DNA from: Euhalothece natronophila Z-M001
GTDB lineage: Bacteria > Cyanobacteriota > Cyanobacteriia > Cyanobacteriales > Rubidibacteraceae
NCBI RefSeq assembly: GCF_007904085.1
Contig: NZ_CP042326.1
Location: 2,170,001 to 2,234,000, forward strand
Direction of reading: 5' to 3'
DNA length: 64,000 nt
The notes under the pieces were generated by a model. That model did no database searches. It was not told where the DNA came from and worked only from the letters and a program-made list of their open reading frames with translations. Of the stretch, positions 59,322 through 64,000 are shown one piece after another. The position numbers and the translations under genes are program-made. Within the stretch, counting starts at the first letter, position 1; every line of letters starts with the position of its first letter.

Positions 59322-59372
59322 TACTAAATTTCCCAACTTTTTTTAGTTGGTTAAATATTTTATCATTACTAT

Positions 59373-59558
59373 TCACACTACCACTTGTTGCTCTAGACTT
59401 AAAAAGACTTCCTCAGCACTTAAGACTAGATCTTCCTCTTCTAAGGGAGGAAAGTCTGATTTAACAAGACGCTTTAATATCTCTAGCGCAACTTTCTGTT
59501 GCTCTGTATCAGGCAACTGATCAAAGTTTTTAATAATTTCTTGGGCTAAAGCAGTCAT
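59373..59558 (-). CDS. Small antitoxin-like protein
   Basis: 61 residues: MTALAQEIIKNFDQLPDTEQ, then VALEILKRLVKSDFPPLEEEDLVLSAEEVFLSLEQQ. This is a common cyanobacterial small protein often paired with a PemK/MazF- or PIN-type toxin. The expected toxin is missing; the IS1-type remnant lies downstream where it would be. Thus probably an orphan antitoxin. Family role is from recall of similar loci. Confidence 0.55.
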   Translation of the reverse strand: MTALAQEIIKNFDQLPDTEQQKVALEILKRLVKSDFPPLEEEDLVLSAEEVFLSLEQQVVV

Positions 59559-59650
59559 AGATTCTCAGCTAGCTTTTAGCTCAACAATAGCATAGTTGTA
59601 GCGCGATCGCGCTTTCCCCTACCCGGTTGCGAAGCATGGGCGGAGCCCAA

Positions 59651-59695
59651 TCGCGCTCTCAGAGGCACATAGAATTGAGGGAAACAGCGATCATC
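59651..59695 (+). repeat. HIP1-associated intergenic repeat, copy 1
   Basis: TCGCGCTCTCAGAGGCACAT, then AGAATTGAGG and AGCGATCATC. Similar blocks recur at 60449, 60821 and 61529, all between toxin-antitoxin genes. A HIP1 octamer precedes this copy at 59603-59610. Confidence 0.65.
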
Positions 59696-59807
59696 TTGGA
59701 AGTGATATGGTTGAGGTAGTGATTTCAGGTTATTTGAGGATTCAGTTGCTCAACAGTTACTAATGAGAATAGAATTTAAGATGAGTAAGGTACAGTAAGA
59801 GAAAGTT

Positions 59808-60089
59808 ATGGTTCAAGCAACAGAATATCTTTATGTGGTTCGAGATGATGAAATTTTGCACGGAGAACCAATTATCAAAGGAACTCGTACACCAGTAAGA
59901 GCAATCATTGAAACTTGGCGCATGGGGGTAGCGCCAGAGGAAATTCCCAAAGGTATGCCTCATTTAAGTTTAGGACAAGTTTTTGGAGCATTAACTTACT
60001 ATTGTGATCATCAAGAAGAAATCAATCAATACATTGAGCGTAACTGTATTTCAGATGAACTAATTGATCCGTTAGTGAGAGATTGGTGA
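59808..60089 (+). CDS. DUF433 antitoxin
   Basis: 93 residues. IIKGTRTPVRAIIETWRMG, then EEIPKGMPHLSLGQVFGALTYY, is the DUF433 helix-turn-helix core of the VapB-like antitoxin family paired with DUF5615 PIN-like toxins. Its TGA overlaps the GTG start of the toxin by three bases (GTGA at 60086-60089), so the pair is translationally coupled. Likely represses its own promoter. Confidence 0.85.
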   Translation: MVQATEYLYVVRDDEILHGEPIIKGTRTPVRAIIETWRMGVAPEEIPKGMPHLSLGQVFGALTYYCDHQEEINQYIERNCISDELIDPLVRDW

Positions 60090-60433
60090 GCAATTTTTTG
60101 ATTAGTTTATACTTAGATGAAGATGTTCACGTTTTAGTAGCGGATTTGCTTCAAGCAAGAGGCTTTGATGTCATTACTGCACGGGATGCAGGACAACTTC
60201 AAGCGACTGATGCCGAACAATTAGCTTATGCCATCACTCAAGGAAGAACGCTAGTTACTCATAATCGCACTGATTTTGAAGAGCTTGTGCAAAGTTATTT
60301 CAATGCAGGTGAGATGCACTTTGGGGTGATTTTTGCAGTTCGCCGTTCACCACAAGAGATTGCAAAACGATTACTGGTTATTCTCAATCAAGTTACTTCT
60401 CAGGAAATGGAAAATCAAGTCCGATACATCTAG
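60086..60433 (+). CDS. DUF5615 PIN-like toxin
   Basis: 115 residues from GTG 60086; an upstream TTG at 60083 is possible. The acidic residues LYLDEDVHVLVADLL at the start, ITARDAGQLQATD in the middle and LVTHNRTDFEEL later fit DUF5615, a Mut7-C/PIN-like nuclease fold. It should be the toxin partner of the DUF433 protein. The acidic positions appear intact. Confidence 0.83.
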   Translation: MSNFLISLYLDEDVHVLVADLLQARGFDVITARDAGQLQATDAEQLAYAITQGRTLVTHNRTDFEELVQSYFNAGEMHFGVIFAVRRSPQEIAKRLLVILNQVTSQEMENQVRYI

Positions 60434-60448
60434 TGGAGAATAACGCGA

Positions 60449-60475
60449 TCGCGTTCTCAAATGCTGTAAAATTGA
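60449..60475 (+). repeat. HIP1-associated intergenic repeat, copy 2 (short)
   Basis: TCGCGTTCTCAAATGCTGTA followed by AAATTGA. A degenerate, shorter version of the block at 59651; a HIP1 octamer (60445-60452) overlaps its start. Confidence 0.45.
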
Positions 60476-60529
60476 TAGGAAGAGCAATTGGGCTAAAAAA
60501 TAATTGTAAAGCTAAAAGGCTTTTGGCAT

Positions 60530-60775
60530 TTATATCGCAATTTGAATGGTTTCTTGTCGGTGGCTCGTTATTTCAATTTCAATTTCCCTGACTGAGGTGT
60601 CTTCTGTAATACGGTTCAACTGCAATAATTCAGGAACTAGAGTTCTTAGCTTTTGTGTTAATGCTTCTAACGTTTTAGCTTCTGTTGCTAAACTTGGAAC
60701 GCTTTTACTCTCTGCTACCCAGACTTGAGCTTCTTTGTCCCAAAACGCACTAACTTCGTATTTTAATTGGCTCAT
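60530..60775 (-). CDS. DUF1902 small protein (antitoxin-like orphan)
   Basis: 81 residues. YEVSAFWDKEAQVWVAESKSVPSLATEAKTLEALTQKL follows the DUF1902/HicB-like half-fold pattern. In other genomes it often precedes a HicA-type toxin; none is seen downstream here (60434-60529 holds only a repeat). Probably an orphan antitoxin. Confidence 0.7.
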   Translation of the reverse strand: MSQLKYEVSAFWDKEAQVWVAESKSVPSLATEAKTLEALTQKLRTLVPELLQLNRITEDTSVREIEIEITSHRQETIQIAI

Positions 60776-60820
60776 ATTTTTCGCTCATTAGACTACCTTT
60801 TAGGATATCAAATCTAAAGA

Positions 60821-60865
60821 TCGCGCTCTCTAAGGTACATAGAATTGAACTAAAGCGCGATCATC
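60821..60865 (+). repeat. HIP1-associated intergenic repeat, copy 3
   Basis: TCGCGCTCTCTAAGGTACAT, then AGAATTGAAC and GCGCGATCATC. Closest match to copy 1 at 59651. Confidence 0.65.
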
Positions 60866-60986
60866 AAATCTTGCTCAATACTAAGTGTTTTCTTCTTTGG
60901 AATCCATCTCCTTGAACCCTAGTCAGAAGAGTAAAGTATCTTCAACCGACGACAATTGTTTAGCCTAATCGCGCCCTCATCAATCA

Positions 60987-61211
60987 TCAAATTTCAGAAA
61001 CAAATTCGCTGACAGTTAGCCCTGACGTCCGAATCAAACTACGTAGTGTTCCTTTTGCAACTTCACGATGATCAGGAACGGAAAGTGTGGCTAATTCTCC
61101 TTCCTTAACTAAAATGATGTGACTTCCGCTTTGGCGTACTACTTCCCACCCAAAAGACTGAAACACTCGAACCACCTCACGCCCACTAAGTACGGGAAGG
61201 GCAGATGCCAT
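60987..61211 (-). CDS. hicA: HicA-family toxin
   Basis: 74 residues with the double-stranded RNA-binding-like HicA fold: LSGREVVRVFQSFGWEVVRQSGSHIILVKE, with the catalytic His in GSHIIL, then VPDHREVAKGTLRSLI. HicA is an mRNA interferase. Its ATG directly follows the hicB TAA, so the antitoxin is translated first in this operon. Confidence 0.9.
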   Translation of the reverse strand: MASALPVLSGREVVRVFQSFGWEVVRQSGSHIILVKEGELATLSVPDHREVAKGTLRSLIRTSGLTVSEFVSEI

Positions 61212-61418
61212 TTAAGCAATTACCTCCACTTGCTGAGTCTCTATGGTTAGGGGGAAACCACGTTCAGCACGAACTTGCAAACAAGCAGCGATCGCGTCTT
61301 TAATATTCTCTAGGGCTTCTTCTTTAGTTTGACCCTGACTGATACAGCCTGGAATACTCGGACATTCAACAATCCAGATTCCATCTTCATCTTGATCGAG
61401 GGTGACATTAAATTTCAT
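61212..61418 (-). CDS. hicB: HicB-family antitoxin
   Basis: 68 residues: LDQDEDGIWIVECPSIPGCISQGQTKEEALENIKDAI is the partial RNase H-like HicB fold. It lacks a C-terminal DNA-binding domain, which is usual for the short form. First gene of the hicBA operon; it neutralises HicA. Confidence 0.9.
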   Translation of the reverse strand: MKFNVTLDQDEDGIWIVECPSIPGCISQGQTKEEALENIKDAIAACLQVRAERGFPLTIETQQVEVIA

Positions 61419-61528
61419 ATTTCTTCGGTAAGTAAGTTTGTGACTGCTTGAAGACTATAGTTTTTGTATTTCTTGATCATTTTAGCTAATTGTGATTCAA
61501 GAGCGCGATCGCGCTTCCTCCCCACTGA

Positions 61529-61567
61529 TCGCACTCTCATAAGAACAGAATTGAGTTAAACATTGAT
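61529..61567 (+). repeat. HIP1-associated intergenic repeat, copy 4
   Basis: TCGCACTCTCATAAGAACAG, then AATTGAG and ACATTGAT. A HIP1 octamer lies just upstream (61505-61512), as in copy 1. Confidence 0.55.
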
Positions 61568-61622
61568 TAGGTTACACCTCTGCCTTGAAACACCTTATTG
61601 AGTTTGAGATAAAAACCTATAC

Positions 61623-61682
61623 ATCTAACGCAGAAGCTCACCCGCGCGAGGAACGAGCGTCGGGTGCAGCAACTGGTTGGGC
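61623..61682 (-). other. attC site (59-be) of an integron gene cassette
   Basis: On the minus strand the site begins GCCCAAC (61682-61676), matching RYYYAAC, and ends GTTAGAT (61629-61623), matching GTTRRRY. The spacing gives exactly 60 bp. In between, CACCCG and CGGGTG plus CGC and GCG make a strong imperfect hairpin with an unpaired A on one strand and a 9-nt loop, the folded form recognised by integron integrases. It lies 9 nt behind the stop of the cassette gene, the standard place. Confidence 0.88.
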
Positions 61683-61691
61683 CTGTCAGTT

Positions 61692-62201
61692 CTATTTCTC
61701 AACCCGTATCTCAAGAGTCCCCTCCGGAGGTCTCTCCGAAAAGACTATGATGGCGAACTTCTGGTTGAACTCCTTCACTTCGTGCCTTGGAAGCCTCATA
61801 TCGGGTGAGCGGACCTTGAGAGTAGTAATCCGGACTTCCGGTTCGAAGGTTACAAAGATAGTTGGAAGTTCAACAGCCTTCTGTGCTCCGTCAGACCGTT
61901 CCATCACGAGAATGTGGCTGAGGTAATACCAGCGAAAAATGTTCTCATCAGCAAGTCGTTCGGGAACATGATTGTCAGCGAATATATGGAGTCGCAACAA
62001 TGCCCGTTCTGCGGGTGCGGCTTTCTCGGTTCCGCGGCTACGTCCAGACCAGACCAAGCCAACAGAAGCGCCAAGCATGAAAATGCCGAGTCCAACACCA
62101 GTGGGCGAAATCCACGCTGGCAACGACACTTCAAAATATTGGGTGGCACCGAATATCAGCGCCAACCCAATGCCGGCAACCCCAATTCCTCGATCAATCA
62201 C
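61692..62201 (-). CDS. Integron cassette-encoded membrane protein, unknown function
   Basis: 169 residues from GTG 62201. Two membrane helices (about 5-22 and 31-52) are followed by a soluble domain with IFADNHVPERLADENIFRWYY and a beta-rich C-terminus. I do not recognise the domain. The N-terminus MIDRGIGVAGIGLAL resembles small membrane proteins often found on cassettes. The gene is visibly GC-richer than its surroundings: bases 62041-62100 are 33/60 G+C, while 62461-62520 are 17/60, which supports foreign origin. It is read towards its attC site. Confidence 0.75.
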   Translation of the reverse strand: MIDRGIGVAGIGLALIFGATQYFEVSLPAWISPTGVGLGIFMLGASVGLVWSGRSRGTEKAAPAERALLRLHIFADNHVPERLADENIFRWYYLSHILVMERSDGAQKAVELPTIFVTFEPEVRITTLKVRSPDMRLPRHEVKEFNQKFAIIVFSERPPEGTLEIRVEK

Positions 62202-62225
62202 GTATAAGATCCATTCGTTGTCCCA

Positions 62226-62232
62226 TCACAAC
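62226..62232 (-). other. Candidate attI/cassette junction core
   Basis: On the minus strand GTTGTGA is a near match to GTTRRRY (one mismatch), located between the cassette start and the intI stub. A second weak candidate, GTTGGTA, ends at 62253. The real junction cannot be fixed from one sequence. Confidence 0.35.
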
Positions 62233-62390
62233 GACTGCGCAGCTATTTATTGTACCAACATTTTCTGGATAGTCAATTCCTGTAGGGCAAAAAACAGAAA
62301 TTTTCCGTATATTTTTGGGTGACAGTTATAATTTCTCGTGATGCTATGCTCTATTCTCATATTATCCAGAAAGATTCTGAATATCGCCCG

Positions 62391-62578
62391 ATGGACAAAC
62401 CCCCTAAAAAACTCCTTGAACAAGTCCGTGATGTCATTCGTTTGAAGCATTACTCTTAATAAAACAGAAAACTAGCTATTATCAATCATTTATCCGGGAT
62501 TCATCAATTAATCGTTTTCATCGTTGTCATCGGTTGGTTTTTGTTGAGTCGTTTTTTAAAGTTTCAAGTTTCATCAGT
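62391..62578 (+). pseudogene. Frameshifted, truncated integron integrase (intI remnant)
   Basis: The ATG at 62391 opens 22 codons, KPPKKLLEQVRDVIRLKHYS, the standard N-terminus of integron integrases, then TAA. One base later the frame reads KTE (62461-62469), as expected from HYSxKTE in intact IntI, so a one-base insertion (TAAT at 62457-62460) broke it. A third frame then shows YYQ (62477-62485), FIR (62489-62497) and FHRCH (62516-62530), recalling YxxWIRxFIxFHxKRHP. Nothing recognisable follows. A TATAAT lies at 62327-62332. It diverges from the cassette, as intI does. Confidence 0.75.
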
Positions 62579-62744
62579 TCAACATTTGGTTAGACTATCC
62601 TTTGAAGATAAATTGACAACTTCTCTCTTACTCTGTTGCTTTTGCAAGTCAGCAACGATGGCTTTTAACTCATGATTGATTGAATGACCGAGAGTATTCT
62701 TCACGAATTTTATGAATTTCTTCTACAATTTCATCATGTAACAT
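62579..62744 (-). pseudogene. Frameshifted small antitoxin-like gene
   Basis: From ATG 62744, with GGAGG 8 nt upstream, the frame reads MLHDEIVEEIHKIREEYSRS, then stops. A tandem 4-base duplication (ATTGATTG at 62675-62682 on plus) explains this: removing one copy restores FNHELKAIVADLQKQQSKRE and a 53-residue product ending at 62579. Small proteins of this MLHDEIV type are common near cyanobacterial toxin genes. No partner is visible. Confidence 0.7.
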
Positions 62745-62803
62745 AATTAGCCTCCAAGCAGTTCATTAGGTGTACTGTCTAATCCTTGGGCAAGCACTTA
62801 ATC

Positions 62804-63157
62804 CTATCTTAGGGGGAGAAACCTGACTTGTCCTTCCCACTCTCCCTCAAAACTACACTCAGCAAGGAGGATAATTTCTTCAATGGCTAACCTGATCGGT
62901 ACACGACGACTCACCTCAAATAATCCTGGCATTAATAATCCAGCTTCAACGCGATTATAAGCAAAAGTAATCATTGTCGCAACATCATTGGTGAGAACAA
63001 CTCGCCCTTATTCAGCAGCCCATGCCAATACTGTTGGATCATCTACTCCCGATAATCCCACATCTTGAACCCGTACCAAATCAATTTCTGGGTTTTGACG
63101 CAGAATTCCCCGCACGATCTGGTTATTTAAATTCTCATCTGCCAAGAAGCGAATCAT
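62804..63157 (-). pseudogene. DUF5615 PIN-like toxin with an in-frame stop
   Basis: From ATG 63157 the frame reads MIRFLADENLNNQIVRGILR, with DLVRVQDVGLSGVDDPTVLA after it, a clear DUF5615 N-terminus. Codon 50 (63010-63008) is TAA between WAAE and GRVVLTND; CAA is the simplest ancestral codon. The frame continues intact to 117 codons, including VPIRLAIEEIILLAECSFEG. So a single nonsense change appears to have silenced the toxin, unless the sequence has an error. It starts six bases after its DUF433 partner. Confidence 0.8.
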
Positions 63158-63163
63158 CTAAAA

Positions 63164-63502
63164 CTACTGAGATTGATTACGCCTTGCCAGTAAGCGATCG
63201 CGCACTCCAATGGGATTAAACCGTTTTTCCGCTTCCTGCTGACTCTGAGTCGCCTCACGTTGACGTTGGGCAAGATAGGTATTGACTTCTTCCGTATGTC
63301 TCAGATAGTAGCCGATGACCAAGTAGATGTCTGAGAGTTGTAGAGAGGGATATTGTTGTGCTATTTCTTCTGCGGTGCATCCTTCTAGAAAAGCCGTGAT
63401 AACCGTATCTAAAGTGATACGAGTTTTAGCAACCCGCACGACTCCATGACTATCTTGCTCGATCGGTGTCAGTTCTGCTGTAATCGTCAGAGTCATCTGC
63501 AA
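63164..63502 (-). CDS. DUF433 antitoxin (partner toxin inactivated)
   Basis: 112 residues. VRVAKTRITLDTVITAFLEGCTAEEIAQQYPSLQLSDIYLVIGYYL is the DUF433 core. A helical, Gln/Arg-rich C-terminal extension (about 80-112) binds the toxin in related pairs. The antitoxin reading frame is complete while the downstream toxin has a nonsense codon, a pattern expected when a toxin is lost first. It is divergent from the 5-oxoprolinase-type gene. Confidence 0.82.
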   Translation of the reverse strand: MQMTLTITAELTPIEQDSHGVVRVAKTRITLDTVITAFLEGCTAEEIAQQYPSLQLSDIYLVIGYYLRHTEEVNTYLAQRQREATQSQQEAEKRFNPIGVRDRLLARRNQSQ

Positions 63503-63598
63503 TTAATTCCCAAAGTTTTTTTTCATATCTTAGCAAAGAACTTTCCAGATCGCGGTTCTCGCTAAAATACCAAAAAGGACGAATGTAGAGGAAAAGCA

Positions 63599-64000
63599 AT
63601 GGCGCAACAGTGGCAATTTTGGATCGATCGCGGCGGCACATTTACTGATATCGTCGCCAAACGGGATGACAGTCAAATTTTTACCCATAAACTCCTCTCC
63701 GAAAACCCTGATCATTACCAAGATGCAGCCATTCAAGGCATCCGAGACATCCTTAACTTAAACCCTGATCAACCCATTCCCACTCATCAGATTCAAGCCA
63801 TTAAAATGGGAACCACCGTCGCTACAAATGCCCTTTTAGAACACAAAGGAGAACGAGTTGTCCTTCTCATTACCAAAGGCTTTCGCGACGCACTCCGCAT
63901 TGGCTACCAAAATCGTCCTGACATCTTTGCCCGTGAAATAATCCTCCCAGAAATGATCTATGAACAGGTCATTGAAGTTGAAGAAAGAATTAATGCGAAT
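63599..64000 (+). CDS. 5-oxoprolinase/hydantoinase family protein, N-terminal part (3' truncated by window)
   Basis: The ATG at 63599 opens 134 codons to the window edge. FWIDRGGTFTDIVAKRDD is the nucleotide-binding N-terminus of the HyuA/5-oxoprolinase family, followed by IKMGTTVATNALLEHKGERV. Full-length relatives in cyanobacteria are about 1200 residues, fusing HyuA and HyuB parts, and hydrolyse 5-oxoproline with ATP to glutamate. Only the first tenth is seen. AGAGG lies about 8 nt upstream as ribosome-binding site. Confidence 0.88.
   Translation, partial: MAQQWQFWIDRGGTFTDIVAKRDDSQIFTHKLLSENPDHYQDAAIQGIRDILNLNPDQPIPTHQIQAIKMGTTVATNALLEHKGERVVLLITKGFRDALRIGYQNRPDIFAREIILPEMIYEQVIEVEERINAN

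Noticed and set aside
60960-60985. Possible second attC behind hicA (GTTTAGC at the plus strand)
   Set aside because: It does not fit GTTRRRY, and no paired RYYYAAC at proper spacing was found.
62216-62233. Inverted repeat CGTTGT/ACAACG as a complete attI site
   Set aside because: It is a short palindrome with imperfect core; kept only as a low-confidence junction candidate.

Overview
The window reads as chromosome of a cyanobacterium. It carries psbH, a light-dependent protochlorophyllide reductase, an anabolic Gap2-type GAPDH, RNA polymerase with the split rpoC1/rpoC2 arrangement, cyanobacterial families such as DUF1825, DUF2103 and a PatD-like protein, and many HIP1 octamers (GCGATCGC, for example 414-421 and 59603-59610). 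Base composition is AT-leaning. A unicellular, possibly halotolerant lineage is my guess from overall flavour; nothing here proves genus or lifestyle.

Regions 1-58994 are mostly ordinary backbone. Left part (1-13550): the end of an HPPD gene, gap2, a CNNM/CorC-type membrane protein, corA, a glycerophosphodiesterase with a secreted Cys-repeat protein, a GT4 glycosyltransferase, a UbiB kinase followed directly by a DUF4336 gene, an ExbB/ZorA-like channel protein with a long coiled-coil tail, DUF2103-clpS, and psbH. Next (13683-27031): a GH57 glucan-branching-type enzyme, a NUDIX hydrolase, gpsA, an apparent operon of membrane Ser/Thr kinase, beta-helix lipoprotein and DUF4145 protein, the Rel/Spo (p)ppGpp enzyme with an orphan BrnA-type antitoxin 2 nt behind it, a PatD-like protein, and a three-gene SDR/SDR/FMO operon. 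Then (27015-40031): a KaiB-fold protein with a PilT ATPase, por, a UbiH-like hydroxylase, HHH and TM2 proteins, a class A PBP, an M14-like protein with era, hisD, rpsT and tatD. Then rpoB-rpoC1-rpoC2 (40095-49432), ribBA, an SDR, a YciO-type protein whose start codon overlaps that of larC, and a membrane protein / GH13 / cysteine-lyase-like operon up to 58994.

The accessory part is 58995-63502. It contains a truncated IS1-type transposase, several small toxin-antitoxin modules (DUF433/DUF5615, HicAB, a DUF1902 orphan and a second DUF433/DUF5615 pair with a nonsense-mutated toxin), a frameshifted antitoxin-like gene, and a HIP1-associated intergenic repeat in four copies. In its middle is what I read as a relict integron. 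It has a canonical 60-bp attC site (61623-61682), a GC-rich cassette gene (61692-62201) reading towards it, a candidate attI interval, and a divergent, frameshifted N-terminal stub of an integron integrase (from 62391). This is the most striking discovery in the window. The window ends in the first 134 codons of a 5-oxoprolinase/hydantoinase-type gene.

Non-coding structure includes three good terminators (gap2, psbH, rpoC2), a 108-bp palindromic MITE behind rpoC2, three arrays of 7-nt short tandem repeats (STRR), and twin covarying hairpins in the gap at 52175-52547 that may be remnants of IS200/IS605-type ends. No CRISPR array, rRNA or tRNA was seen.
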